A stretch of 64,000 nt of DNA from Thozetella sp. PMI_491 (GCA_021432635.1 MU270022.1:1457272-1521271); one strand, 5' to 3'. Shown: positions 1-11,620, counted from the stretch's first letter. Made by a program: numbers and translations. Notes: generated from the letters alone by a model not told the origin.

Positions 1-167
1 TCATCTTGCCGCCTATATTGGAAATTGAGCTTTCTGCAATGTTTTGTTAATGATGTTTCCATATTCTCTGGAAGACTCGCTCCCCTCCCCTCTTCTTTAC
101 TGCCGAAAGTTTGGGCTCAAGGACGTTTGCAAACACGCCTACAGCATCTCCGTGTGGGACTAGGTCA

Positions 168-1057
168 TTAATTGGTTGTGCATTTCTCGAAGTCGTAGCT
201 CACGCCCTGCTGTGTACCGTAGAACTCTGCCTGGCCGTTGACTGTGCGTTGCTCACTGGCTACTGTGCCCTTAGCGCCCGGTTTCTTTGCGGTCACCGTA
301 AGCTCCGTGCGATATTTGATAGTACCCACGCCGCACTCTGGCAGTGCCCATTGCTTGGAGGTCTCTACAACAGGAGAGTTGTCTGTGGCGGCGTATGGGA
401 GATTAGATCGCGGGCCGCTGACCCTGATGGTATCAACAATCTAGCACATGAGAGCTGGCGTCAGCTATCTCTATTTGAGAAGAAACGAGGGGGGGGAAGG
501 GGAGAAGGGCGGGGAGGGCAGCAAGTCTGAGAAACTCAGAACAGAGAGCCAGGGATGTCGTCGGAGGGGTATAGTTAAAATAGACACACCTTGTCCGGGC
601 TTCCAGCATCATAGGTAAACTGCCATTCGGCTTCCACGCCATCTTCGAGGTCATATGTTGCGAGAATTTCAGTTCCGTTCTTGTGCAACTTCAACCGAAA
701 GTCGGCAGTAGGTTTCTCCTTGGCAGCCTTGTCGTTGAACTCGGAGTATCGCACAGTCGTCTCACACCACACCGACACCACTGGCTCCTCCGGTGTGACA
801 CTAGCGCGCATCTGGGGGTACACAAAGTGCCAGTAGTAAATCTCGGACCCATCGACAGTGTTCGAGCCATAGGTAGGACGAGGAACGTAGGCTTGAGGTG
901 AATTTCCGTAGTTGGGACATCCAGGTCCTTCCAGCTGGACAATCGAGAATCCCCAATTAAGAGGCAAAATGCGCATAGAGTCTGGAGATATATTAGAGAT
1001 AGGGTGGGCCACGGCCATATCACTGATGGCGGCCGCAAGTGCAACATGAAATCTCAT
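168..1057 (-). CDS. Secreted DUF4360-like protein, two exons
   Basis: Two exons: 1057-590 and 440-168. The 149-nt intron has donor GTGTGT and acceptor GCTAG and joins in phase 0, giving about 246 residues. The N terminus is weakly hydrophobic and ends in an AHP-like signal cleavage region. Family-like features are a GPGCP motif near residue 45, a WCET cysteine in the middle, and a C-terminal half with an LPECG motif and a final YDFEKC. That cysteine spacing resembles DUF4360 fungal secreted proteins, whose function is unknown. The second exon was found by reading past the apparent stop: it stays open for 90 codons and carries the expected cysteines. The start is uncertain because the signal peptide is poor, so a further 5' exon is possible. 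Confidence 0.6.
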
Positions 1058-2046
1058 TATTCCTTGGGGGCTCGATGAACAAGGTTAGTTTGTAGTGGCC
1101 GGCTTTCTCGTTAGCAGCTTCTATCAGGAAAGTCAAGATATAGCTATAGAGAAGGAGAGCCAGTCTGAGAACACATATACAAACGTTGTCTTGTTTATAT
1201 AGCTTGAGGCTAGGCTCGATCACGCAGAAGAGTATACCTTCATTCGCCAATATGTATTGACTAATCGACTGTGATCACGCACCTAGAACTAAATTGAGGT
1301 CAATATAACTATATTTGCACCGCTGAAAGTACATGACCAAACGAGCCTAGGACCGATAATCGCTTCCCCGCACTATCGTATACTTCACGCCAAACGACTA
1401 CAGGCGAGCGGTCGCGTTACTCTATGGATCTAGAGCCGGGACTTTGCGTATGTGAGGACTAAGTCCTTTTGGTACTCACACATAGGCTCCTTCTGGTTGG
1501 ATGATATCCGCGCATCATCTCCGTGGCCCCCTTCCTATTGCAACATGCCTATAAGTCCAAATGATCTTGGCGGGAGGTTGCTTTGGCGAACACCCCTTTA
1601 GCCTGATATAAACGAAGCTGACTCCGAGTTATGACGTCAAACCGCACTGGTATAGCTTTGGGAGTAGTCTTGAGTTGTAAACTCGCTTTCTCGGATCCAA
1701 AGGCGAGCTAGTTAAGCTATACTTTAATAATCCAAGACCTACTTACCAAACTCCGCTCAATCAAGAGTTCAACACCAGTATCCATATACCAATATAAATC
1801 ACGAAATATCACTCTATTTACTTAGTCACGCACGAGGAAGTAGGACAGACAACGACGGGCCATCATAGCCAGTGATGACCGAGGGCCGTCTCGGTTGCAC
1901 CCGACACCGTGACTGACAACACAACAGGAGATCATGCTCCGATTTATCATGATATTTTGCTATTATTATACGCGGATAGCATCTAGTACTTATAATATCA
2001 TACTAGCAACCCCACCTAATAACCACCCCCGAAAATAGCACCGTTC
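1058..2046. other. Intergenic, no gene seen
   Basis: About 1 kb with only short, non-conserved reading frames. A perfect CRE-type palindrome TGACGTCA sits at 1632-1639 and could bind a bZIP factor, but a single 8-mer is weak evidence. Confidence 0.4.
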
Positions 2047-3141
2047 CTAACGGTGGCCACCCAGCTCGGCGACCGAATGCTGATTCCCGCCAGGTAGCTC
2101 GGAGAATTGTGCGTTTCCCACCGGATGAGGCATCTGCCATGCTGGAGCTGGACTGGACGTCTGCCAAGATGGTGGCACGGGACTAGGCGTCTGCCATGAT
2201 TGAGCCTCTGGACTATGTGTTTGCCACGATGGAGCCATTTGGTAACTGTCGACAGCAGAGGCAGGGGGGTGTTGATCGTAGTAGAGAGGAGCCTTCGGGG
2301 GAGATCCCATCCCACCGTCAGGGGGGTTCCCGGGGAGATTGCCGGGCTGTGGACGCCGCGTGAGCCTCCGGAAGGCGACAAAGCCAAGACCAAGCAAGGC
2401 AACGACACCGACGGTTGCACCGATACCGACCCCAACCGCAGCGCCCGTACTGAGGCCGCTTGACTGGGAACTTCCGGTTCCTGGGGTTCCTGAACCAGTC
2501 GCTTCAGCGGCCGGGCTCGTCGATGCTGCAGACGACAGCCCAGTTGTCGTCATTGCCGTAGCCGCTGGCGTCGTCGTCGTCGTCGTGATCTTTGATGTCG
2601 TCGTCGTGCTCGTGGCCGTGCTTGGATCGCTAATGAGGCATATTGGGGATGAAATCTGCTGACTGGTCGTATCGGGCGTCTGGCCGCTGGGCAGGAACCT
2701 GAAGTTCCAATCGGTCTGGACGGCCAGCTCGGAATCGGGGAGGTTGCAGGTCCATATGTACGACTGCGTTGCGTTGATATTTAGGCCCGCTACCGAAACC
2801 CAAGGTCAGCTAGCGATCCTCGAGGCCCCCAGCTTTCACATCAGTGTCGAGCGAGATGGTGCATCCTTACAGGCTATCTTGTGTGCTAAGGTGCTCCCGT
2901 CAGTCGCCCCCCCGACCCAGAGGTCCACTTTCGTCACAGTGCAGTTGGGGCAGTATGTCGGAAAAGATTCCAGGAGCTCAGGGCGCCAGCTGATCGAGTA
3001 CCCCCGTCCCACCGCTAAGCTGTCGGACCGGTCGGGTAGTGCCGGAAAAACGAAGCCATCCTGCACCGTCCCGGCCGTCACCAGTGACGACCAGGCCAGT
3101 GTCGCCAGGAGCAGACGCGCAGGGACGTCGAATGGCTGCAT
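2047..3141 (-). CDS. Single-pass membrane protein, Ser/Thr-rich ectodomain and WQT-repeat tail
   Basis: Exons 3141-2871 and 2789-2047. The 81-nt intron (donor GTAAGG, acceptor GGTAG) joins to give 337 residues. Layout: signal peptide (residues 1-23), an extracellular domain with Asn-X-Ser/Thr sites and paired cysteines (to about 150), a Thr/Ser-rich stalk with a run of threonines coded by a (GAC)n-like tract, a glycine-rich transmembrane segment (about 206-229), an Arg-rich stop-transfer patch, then a proline-rich cytoplasmic tail. The tail holds about four imperfect copies of a PSWQTxSP unit (about 274-313) and ends in SELPG/AELGG motifs. This is the common plan of fungal cell-surface or wall-sensor-like proteins. 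No catalytic domain is recognised, and a sensor role is inference from architecture only. Confidence 0.75.
2122..2240 (-). repeat. Coding repeat, WQT/SP units in cytoplasmic tail
   Basis: Roughly four tandem, imperfect copies of a 9-11 residue unit (SWQT followed by SP and prolines) within the membrane protein gene. The DNA copies share a tctgccaagatgg-type core, so the array probably grew by duplication. Confidence 0.7.
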
Positions 3142-3338
3142 GGCGGATCGCGACCAAGGCCGGCCTTCGCAAGCGCTTCAGAGCGGAGAGAATGGAGAGG
3201 AAAAGCAGATCGGTCGAAGAGCGGCGGCGTGGGCCCCAGAAAAGAGAGGCGACTACAGATTAGACGGAGCCTGGCCCCTGGCAGCGCCTTCAGCCCCCAA
3301 CTCCTACTGCCTTCTAAGTGCGTCGCAACCCATGCAGC

Positions 3339-3363
3339 TTCCTAAACCAGAACAGTTTAGGAA
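3339..3363. repeat. Perfect inverted repeat, 9-bp arms
   Basis: TTCCTAAAC and GTTTAGGAA flank a 7-nt spacer, about 200 bp upstream of the start of the membrane protein gene. It could be a dimeric transcription factor site or a hairpin in the 5' leader; the sequence alone does not decide. Confidence 0.6.
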
Positions 3364-5678
3364 CGAGCCCACCCAATGGGAAATGGATCACAGCTGACGG
3401 CCCGCACTCTGCGCAGAACAGCGCCGCCCGCCAATTCTGCAGCCTGGTTGTGACGGACGGCTCTGCCCAACCGGATTCAACTCAACCTTCACAAAACACA
3501 GCGCCCGGTCATCATCTCCTGAGTAGTCGGTACACTGTGCAATCCATGTCGTAGTCCACCGAGCCCTGCCTGCAGCCCGCCTGCTTTCTTTGAGGGTTAC
3601 AACTACGCACTAATTACTGACGACGTCAGCCCCGCCCAAGCCCAATGTTGCCTTATTATTATTATTTTCTTTTCAATTAGGCATGCGACAATCATTACCT
3701 CTCGCGACCTATCCATCGCGGCCACAGCCCAAAGAAGGTTATTTCCGGACATGTGGGTTTGCGGCGAACCCAATTATGGGCGAAGGGCTCCGCTCAAATA
3801 AGATATCATTCCGACATTGTATACCCAAGGTAGCTTAGGCACTTTACTCGTATAGTTGCTACAAATGGCAGCAAAATTCGTGCATGGTAGGGTGGGCTCG
3901 GCGTGCGAGGGGCCCGGGAGCAGAAAGTCGGTTCCACGCACGCCACCACGATGATCAAACTGTGTGTTGTGATGCGCATGGGTCAGGAACGGTGCAGCCC
4001 ACCATGTCTTGGCAGGGCGCCACTCCCACCCAACCCTTTTTTCATTTGTTGCAGATAGCCCGTTGCTGTCAAACAAGGTACCGACCTTAACCCGTGACAA
4101 CAACAGTCATTCCCATCGCCGTAGCTGAGTCTTGGACACTACACGTCGTGATGGTCCAACTATCCTGCTCTCGTTTACTGCCCAGGCTCTCCGTCCTCGA
4201 AAAGCTACCGGAAAGCGCATAGCAGTTGCGATCAGGCCTCACATCGGGGCCCGGTTCTGACTGGTCGCAACGGCAATCGGGGACCCTATTGGCTAGCCGG
4301 ACCCAAGCCCAATAACAACTGCCTGCGCCGCTGTCCGGCAGATCAAGGGGCAGCAGTCGCCGCCGGAAGGAAGCCCGGCGCGTGAAGGGGCATTCGCCTG
4401 ATTTCAGCACCGGGGGGATAGGAAGAGTTACAGACGCCTCCGTAGAAACGGCTAATATGCATGCAGGATAGCTAGGCACTTGCGACACTTCTAATGATAA
4501 TCATCGTCGGTCATCGGCTAGGAGACTTTTCCTGTACGGGGCATTTATATTGAAAAAAAGGATACCGAGGAGGCGTCCAGTGGAACCAAGGTACAGTTTG
4601 ATGTGCGATAATAGGATAGCTATCGGGGCACCTCACTCAAGCTCCGGTTACCAGTATGTGGCACCGCAAACAGCTGATGGGGTCGTGACTCATTTTGAGC
4701 CCGAGCCAAGTCTTGACTCGCCCTTCGGCGCCGACTGAGCAGAGAGCTTAGCCCCTCCGTTCGTCGTCCACGCACTAAAGGAGCACTGCCTATGTGTGTA
4801 TGAAATTGGCTACCTGGTCCGAGAGGGCTACGTGGTAGACGGCGCTTAGATAGCAAGGGGAAAATGCTCGTCTACACAAGAGCTGGGGCGACCGTAATGA
4901 CAAAGAAACCGTACGTGAGGCCGAGGCGATGGTATTTGGACACGCGTGTCAGCATGATTACCTTTTGGCCGTGTCTCTTCATCCCACAACGCAGACCTCA
5001 CGCTCCTTTCTTCCCAACCCGGATCGCACTAAAGAGGTCCACGTGGTCACCGGCTTCCAGGAACTGTGTGATGGCTACATGAAGATGTTTGCTGTTTGCT
5101 GGGACGATGAGGGCCATGAAGGCTCGCCTTCTCCTGTTTATTCAGCGAATGTCTGGAGCCAGCTGCTTCGTGGCTCCTCAGTTAGGTGGAGCGCTGCTAC
5201 AAAAGAGGTCGAGCGTGGCTTGGAGGAAGGAACTGTAAAATGGCTGTGCCAAACGAGCTGCAGGAGGCCTGGTCCAATACGATCCATTTGGTCCCTGGCT
5301 AATTATTGTTGGCTTGGTATCCGTACACGGGAGCGAGTAATCAGCCAGTGGAACTGTTGCTAGCGGTAAGCGGCTACCTACTGGACAAGATTTACAGTGA
5401 AAATGCAAGTAAAATGACCAGTTCTTAGTCCCCATTTTGCAGGCCTCCGCCTTTCACGGCTTTAAACAAAAACCCCAAGTAAGGGCTCCAGTGGCCACGC
5501 GGGCGGATGCATACTTCCGTTAGAGCGGTTTGCACAGAAAGCCGATGGGACATCGGGTGGACGACAACCCTGGCAGCATCAGAATGAATTACAAAAACAT
5601 CTAGAAGCGCTCAGGATAGCAGGGCCAATTGCTTCCACACTGAGCTGCGCAAGGATGGACGGCCAGAATCATCAATAG

Positions 5679-5696
5679 GCATGCATGCATGCATCC
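5679..5696. repeat. Microsatellite (GCAT)4
   Basis: Four consecutive GCAT units, self-complementary, in a non-coding stretch. No function is implied. Confidence 0.8.
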
Positions 5697-6178
5697 ATGG
5701 TCCTGAATCTAGCTCAGCGTGATTGTCTATCTGTATACCTCATAAGCAATATCATGGCCGCCCTAGAGTTTGTGTTTATGAATAATGGAAGCCAAGAAGA
5801 AGTTTCTAGGGAGGCCTCATTTGACGCGGCTCTGGCGCGCTCGTTGGGTGTAATGGCGAGAATTCCGTCGTTCTGCCTGCAAGGCTCTCACTACCACAAA
5901 AGAACCCCGTCTGCCTCGCCCCCACCCAGCCAAGACTTCCGTACTGCGCGGCGTACATAGCACCCAAGAGAGGCCGCCCTTTTCATTATTCTCGTACTTA
6001 TATAGCGGTATAGACATTACACCTTCATGAAAAATAGAGCGGGGGAAAAGAGTCGTTCTTCCCACACATAGGCTAATCGGGTGGATTCTTTATCATCGAC
6101 TTCTAGACAATATAAGCGGCTCTGCCGTTCAGGTCATCACACCTCTACCGATCCACTCTTCAGCCCTGTAAGCCCATT

Positions 6179-7411
6179 ATGGCTACAAGTGCAGGGGAGA
6201 CAGCGATGCTAGCTGCGGCCAACCTGCCCACCGATAAGGACTGCCCCCACGCCAACCCCCAAGACCAATGCATCTTATTCCGCCTTCCTCTTGAAGCTCG
6301 TCAGCTTGTCTACGAGTACGTACTGGTGGAAACTGAGGTGGAAAATGGCTGCTACGTCACGAGCGTCGGGGAAGTCGATCTCGAGGACGTTCCGCTAGAA
6401 TCCGCAACCAAGATTAGGCCGAAGACTCCACAATCAAAATACTGGCCACGTCCGGGCTGCACGACACGAACGAAGATTGACACAGTTTTTCTCCGGAGCT
6501 GCAGACGAATCTATGACGAAGCACACCTCCTTCCCTCGCAGCTCCGGCACTACCGATGCGCTATAGGCCCGCGGCCGGGCATTGAGCCTGGCGAGTATTT
6601 CAAAGGCTTTACAACTCCCCAACTATCTGCGGTGCGTACGCTGCAGCTCTTTATACAGCAGCACGCCATCGACAGCGACGGAGGAGATGAACTGCGTGAA
6701 CAGCTCAAAGGCATTGAGCCAAACCTCCGGCACCTGACCATGACGCTCCGCCACAACGCCAACGTATATCCCGCCAAGTACGTCCAGCCACTCGACGCGC
6801 CGGTGCTAATCAACCCGTTCCGCCTAGGCCTCGCAATACGGGACGATATGTTAGAAGACATGGAGGCCATCGAGGGCGGCGAGAATCTGGCCATGCCAAC
6901 GACGGGTTGGGCCGGCACCTTCGCGCGCCTGCCAGCGCTCCAGACTCTGACTATTGAGTTCGATCACGACGAGCGCTTCGCCGAGGATCTGAAGAGGCTG
7001 GCGCACTGGGCGAACAAGTGGCGCTTCCCGCTGCGCGACGGCTACGTCCTGGTCAGTGATGCAAGCCCGAAGCGACGGACCTGGAGGGGCCTCCTGGGCC
7101 AAGACATGCCCCGGTGCACTAACTGCCAGCGTCCGCGGCCGACGTCGGAGCAAGCGAGCTTGAACTGCCTGAGCTGCAAATGGCGAAGGCTCGGGAAGGG
7201 CCCACGCATGATCACCTGGAGCATTACCTGGACCGCGAGGCAAGGGGACCTCTTCGAGGACATGAGCATCGAGCCGAGGCCCGTGAAGCCGCCTAAAAAG
7301 GATGCTACCGAGTTGGAGAGGTGGGACCCAAGGTTAGGCGGGCTGAACTCCATCCTCAACTACGCCACGCCAGTCCAACTTGAGCAATTGGCGAGTTGGG
7401 GGGTCATCTGA
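6179..7411 (+). CDS. RLPLE-type (2EXR/DUF7730-like) protein with C-terminal CX2C pair
   Basis: Single exon, 410 residues, starting at an ATG just after a TATA-like box. Near residue 32 it has the LFRLPLEARQLVYEYVL signature of a large family of fungal F-box-like proteins of unknown function (2EXR or DUF7730 type). The middle region has LTMTLRHN and LTIEFDHDE segments typical of that family. An unusual addition is a CX2C-X13-CX2C arrangement (C313, C316, C330, C333), which could form a zinc ribbon. No enzyme motif is seen. It lies tail to tail with an F-box protein 126 bp away. Substrate-adaptor or scaffold roles are only analogies from the F-box resemblance. Confidence 0.8.
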   Translation: MATSAGETAMLAAANLPTDKDCPHANPQDQCILFRLPLEARQLVYEYVLVETEVENGCYVTSVGEVDLEDVPLESATKIRPKTPQSKYWPRPGCTTRTKIDTVFLRSCRRIYDEAHLLPSQLRHYRCAIGPRPGIEPGEYFKGFTTPQLSAVRTLQLFIQQHAIDSDGGDELREQLKGIEPNLRHLTMTLRHNANVYPAKYVQPLDAPVLINPFRLGLAIRDDMLEDMEAIEGGENLAMPTTGWAGTFARLPALQTLTIEFDHDERFAEDLKRLAHWANKWRFPLRDGYVLVSDASPKRRTWRGLLGQDMPRCTNCQRPRPTSEQASLNCLSCKWRRLGKGPRMITWSITWTARQGDLFEDMSIEPRPVKPPKKDATELERWDPRLGGLNSILNYATPVQLEQLASWGVI

Positions 7412-7537
7412 GCTTGCATGCCCCTGATAGAGAGTAGGATAGATAGAGTATCAGTGGTCCCGACACGCACGGAATAGGCTGCATGGCGTAGGGAACATGG
7501 TGTTCGGGTGTAAATTATAGTCTACTAATATAACGAG

Positions 7538-8944
7538 TTAGTCTGGCCTAGTAACCCATCTCCTATTTGACTGTAAGGTCGCCATCAATTTGTCGTACGC
7601 CCTCGAATCATCTCCCCTCACATAATTCTCCCAAGTGGCTGGGACGTGCCGGTTGAACTTGCCTCCCCGAGGATGCAAGAATGCATAGCCGAACGCTCTC
7701 CGTGCGGGATCCTCTTGCTCTGGCCACTCCGCTGCCTTTTGGTCATGCTCGATCCAGTGGGACGGAAACATGCCCAATAGCTCGGGGTACTCGTCTTTAA
7801 ATGTCAAGGGCACCTTCTTGCGGTATCGGATCTCCAGCTGTAGCAGCTGCGTCGCCTCGCTCTGTATTCGGTCGAAGAAGGCGGCCCACGTAGTTGGGCC
7901 CGCTAAGGACTCCGAGCTCGCATAGCAGTCATGCAGGTGCAGAGAGACAAGGTTTTGCCTCTTACTGAGGATAAAATTGGCGAGGTTCGGGCTAATGAAT
8001 ATGTGGTGGAGCTCCAGTCGACGCAGTCGAGGAATATGGGTTGGTTGCAGGGACAGAACCGAATCGTATCTACTGTCCATCAGGCCAAATGGATAGCACC
8101 ACGGTACGCTGAGCTTCAGCCTCCGCGCACTGTCGAGATGGCGGAAGAAGTACTCCCCAAGCTGCGACTCAAACTGCCGGTAGCCTTCCTTCTGGTTCAA
8201 CCAGAGACCTAGCTCCCCGTCGGTGCCCCAGACGTCTAGCTCGAACTCCTCAAGGCGTCCCAAGAACGCGGCCCAGTCACCCCCGAGAAATATCGATGTG
8301 ATCCTAGGGATCAGGGATGGCGTCACCAGCTTGGTAACTCGTGTATTCTGGACCAGTGCAGCCCAGGCCTGTGCCATGGACCGACGCCATGCCGATATCG
8401 ACTCCTTGTATGCCACCGTGCCAGGGGCTTCGGCTCTGTCGTAGAAATCCAAAGTTGTGATCGTGCCTTCGTCGTCTTCCTCAGTCTCTAATGTCTGGTC
8501 GAAAAAGTATTGCTCACGGGCGAAATCGAAGGTGATCCTGACGGTTCTGACTGCCGGGAGGAGTGCTCCTGAGAGAGCCTCACGGGCCACTTCGTGCAAG
8601 AGGTCTCCACTCGCATTGATCCTATCCACCTCCGCCCCAGGCTCTTTGTGCTTCTCGTAGTAGTAGTGCACGGCCCTTCGCATCGACGGCGGCAGTCTGG
8701 AACTCCCATACCCCGTGAACTGCAGCTCGGTGATACAAGGCCCGTATTTGCGCGCTACGTTCCGCAGAGAGGCCTCGTCGTGCGGCCAATTCGAGATCCG
8801 CACGGCGCGGAAGATGTGCGGGATAAGCGCGTTCCGGAAGGCAGAGTTCGTGCTGCTGAGGGCAAGGGTAGTCTCGAAAGGAAGAAAGGCCACGATCGCT
8901 TCGAAGACGGTCGCAGGTATGGTACCAAGCTTGGACACCGTCAT
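7538..8944 (-). CDS. F-box domain protein
   Basis: Single exon, 468 residues. The N terminus has a recognisable F-box: IPATVFEAIVAFLPFETTLALSS at about residues 8-30, then a conserved N-SAFR-type segment. The rest contains several leucine-rich stretches (for example LRRLELHHIF and LVSLHLHDCYAS) that look like degenerate leucine-rich repeats. Such proteins usually link substrates to Skp1-Cul1 ubiquitin ligases, but the partner is unknown here. It converges on the gene at 6179-7411. No intron is needed to keep the frame. Confidence 0.8.
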   Translation of the reverse strand: MTVSKLGTIPATVFEAIVAFLPFETTLALSSTNSAFRNALIPHIFRAVRISNWPHDEASLRNVARKYGPCITELQFTGYGSSRLPPSMRRAVHYYYEKHKEPGAEVDRINASGDLLHEVAREALSGALLPAVRTVRITFDFAREQYFFDQTLETEEDDEGTITTLDFYDRAEAPGTVAYKESISAWRRSMAQAWAALVQNTRVTKLVTPSLIPRITSIFLGGDWAAFLGRLEEFELDVWGTDGELGLWLNQKEGYRQFESQLGEYFFRHLDSARRLKLSVPWCYPFGLMDSRYDSVLSLQPTHIPRLRRLELHHIFISPNLANFILSKRQNLVSLHLHDCYASSESLAGPTTWAAFFDRIQSEATQLLQLEIRYRKKVPLTFKDEYPELLGMFPSHWIEHDQKAAEWPEQEDPARRAFGYAFLHPRGGKFNRHVPATWENYVRGDDSRAYDKLMATLQSNRRWVTRPD

Positions 8945-9767
8945 GGCGTGCGGTTGCGCAACGTTCGCTCGGCAAGTTGTCCTGGAGAAAGGAAGGCAGG
9001 CGGGCCGCGATCCAAGACTGGGCTTGGCAGAAATGGTTTAGATCCAAACAACAGACGTCTAAACTAGCCGGGTTCCGTTCGCGATCTGTATGGAGTTTCG
9101 CATCTCGTCTGCTGAGGGGCCGCCGGGTGTGGTTTGTCGGCTTGCGGGCAGCTTAGGCTTGAATACCTTAGTCTGTATCTTGGCCGACCTGTTCTGCCCG
9201 GCGATGGGTGGGCCTAGCCATTCTGGGGCATGCAGGAATGCGGCCGAATGCTGCGCATGGATCGTTCAGGATCGGGGCTATCAACCATCGCGCACGTTCC
9301 CGAGGGATGAACTGAACGGAACCGCCACCTGGGTCGGGATCCTGTACGCACGTGTGTCTATAGTTGCCACTGGCGTCCGCGTCCGAGCTCCGGAGGAGTA
9401 TGGACAACCGCAGTTTGCATGTGGCTGACGGAGGAGCGGCCGCATCGTGGTACCTCACGGCAGAAGGCAGCGAGAGCGTGGCGCTGTAATGGGCGTAAAG
9501 CCGCTATGCAGCTGACGAATGAGGGGGGCGCAGGGAGCTAGGCTTCACAATGGGGAGCCTGGTGGATATTCGCGACACGCTTTCAGCCGCACCGCTGAGA
9601 CCACAAGCATTATTTGGCAGCCTGGCCCACCAAAAAATCCTCTAGTTCCCGCAGTCTAGTCTGTCCCGAGATCGATTTCAAACCCAGAGCGGAAAGGATC
9701 CCGGAGGGGGGGGGACGACTGGAAGCAGCCGGCTGGCGGGCCAAAGCGGACCTCAGGAATACCCTCT
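8945..9767. other. Intergenic, no gene seen
   Basis: Upstream flank of the F-box gene (minus) and of the HET relic (plus). It contains a run of nine G near 9706. No conserved reading frame was recognised. Confidence 0.4.
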
Positions 9768-11620
9768 CCGGCAGCTATTCATCGACCCCAAACCCTCTTT
9801 TCATGGAATCGGCGCACAATCCCTCGGAGCTTGCGGTGGAACTGGCCGAGTTGGCAGCAATCGCCCTTAGGGGGATTGTCACCGCTGTCGGCTTTTACGG
9901 GTCGACGACGGATAGCTCAACGTCGGGAAGAATGCATATCAGTTGTTACAGGACCGGGCGAGCAGCTTTGAAAGACGCACCGATTGCATGTGCATCAATC
10001 AAGCGGATGACGAGGAGAAGAGCGCGCAGATTCCACTCATGGACGAGATATATCGGAGAGCCGCCAGGACCATTCTTTGGCTGGGTGAATCTCCCAGTGC
10101 GGCGTTGGTCTCCTTGCTGCTCTGTGACCTCCTAGAAAGACCTCTGTTTCTGCCTAGTAGAGTCCACAGCTCGATGGAGCGCCACTTCGGCGAAACGCAC
10201 GCGCAGTGCGGTTCCCTCAGTTTGAACACCTCGACCCGCGATTCGCTGCCCTCGCTTAGACACTCAAGCACGACTACTTCCGGCAGGTCTGGGTAGTTCA
10301 GGAGGGGGTGTTCAGCAGGTCCATTCACGTGCGCAGCCGCGGCAGCTGGATCGGCTCGGATGGGTTTACGCAGGCTAGCCGGCTCTTCGAGAGCCCAGAG
10401 ACCAACGAGTTAATAGGCAGGCCAGAGCTATACCGACACATCGGGGAGCCATGGGGAAAGGGAGATATTACCAAGTTGGACCTTGTCAGGGCGAGGGAGA
10501 AACTCGACGTGCAAAGACCGCCTTTGTGCGGCCTGCTCGCTGATATCTGGATGACCCAGGCTACCGACCCTCGGGATATGAATTACGGCATCCTCAGCCT
10601 CTCGTGAGACTCCAATCTCGCTGGGTTCGCACCTAACTACGCTCGACACAAGACCGTACTCGTGCCTTATATATTCTTCGCTGGACTCTTCTTCCAGAGA
10701 GGCGAGCTTCAAATTCTTCTCCTTACCGCCGCCGTCGGCTACCGGCGGGAGCTCGACGGCCTTCCCAGCTGGACCCAGAACTCGACTGCGACTCTACTGG
10801 TCGCTCCCTTCGGCCGCCCGCTGTCTACGAGGCCTTACGCCGCATGCGGTGGGCGGCGACCTTGTTTGCTCTCCCCGCAGCAGAGATCTTTGGTGCCGGC
10901 GGGTTAAATTCATCAAGATCGACTGCACAATGCCTGACGCTTTCCCATCTGTCAATCTGGCAAATGAAAGACAGGAGAGGGGAGGGGCAAAACACCTACT
11001 TCTCAAATCACTGGCGCAAGGCCTCCCCAGGCGCCTTCCATCGATATGCCACAATGGCCAAGGTTGTGAGGAGGGCTTCTGGCGTACCATGAGTAGCGAT
11101 ACAAGTGTGTCTAACCCGTCGAGCGCCCAAAAGGAACATATAAGTATTGAAGGCATTTCTACATACGGCTCGGGCTTAACGTCCTATCAGCGACCAGCTC
11201 CTGCAGAATATACCACTCGCTTCGAGAATGAGCAGCTGATGCTGGACGTGATCCACCATTCGGTGGATTCCTCCCTATGTGACCCCATCGCTATGGTACC
11301 ACCGCTCAGTGGTGGCCGAATGGCGGCATCGTAATCAGAATTCAAGCGCGTATGCAGAGGCGGAGCTGCCGGCGATCAGCAGCCGGGAATTTGCGATCAC
11401 AGAGAACAAGTACATGGCCCTTTTTCCGCCACTGGCCCTACCAGGGGGCTATATCTGTGTGCTATTCGGGCTTGATGTACCATTTGTTGTGCATGCCGTA
11501 TCAAACGTTGAGAGGGCGCCGATCCATCGCCTCGTAGGGGAATGCCCCGTCCGCGGTATCACGGACGGGGAGGCTATAAGAAGCGGGGAAGCAACTGAGG
11601 AGGTGGTTAGTTTCCAATGA
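9768..11620 (+). pseudogene. HET-domain (heterokaryon incompatibility) gene, decayed
   Basis: Pieces of a typical HET protein follow one another in different frames: YGSTTD and NVGKNAYQLLQ near 9890-9960, CINQADDEEKSAQIPLMDEIYRRAARTILWLGE-like sequence near 9985-10090, YFRQVWVVQEGVFS near 10275-10315, ATDPRDMNYGILSLS near 10560-10605, EGFWRTMSSD near 11075, and a C-terminal VPFVVHAV...RLVGECPVRGI block to 11620. The usual W-I-D before the CINQ motif is lost. A TAG at 10257-10259 interrupts the frame just before YFRQVW, and several single-base shifts are needed to connect the blocks; introns cannot explain all of them. HET proteins trigger cell death after fusion of unlike strains. This copy is probably inactive. 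Confidence 0.8.

Larger units (their letters stand above)
3142..6178. other. 3-kb intergenic stretch, no gene supported
   Basis: Only short frames without conserved motifs. It contains a (TTA)n tract at 3653-3667 and a CRE-like TGACG-A-CGTCA palindrome around 3618-3628. A 402-bp frame at 4087-4488 (minus) has several cysteines but no recognisable family. A TATA-like ATATAAG lies about 70 bp before the gene at 6179. Confidence 0.4.

Noticed and set aside
4087-4488. 133-residue cysteine-containing frame on the minus strand
   Set aside because: No signal peptide, no recognisable cysteine spacing and no partner exons. It could be a relic of a small secreted protein, but it cannot be supported.
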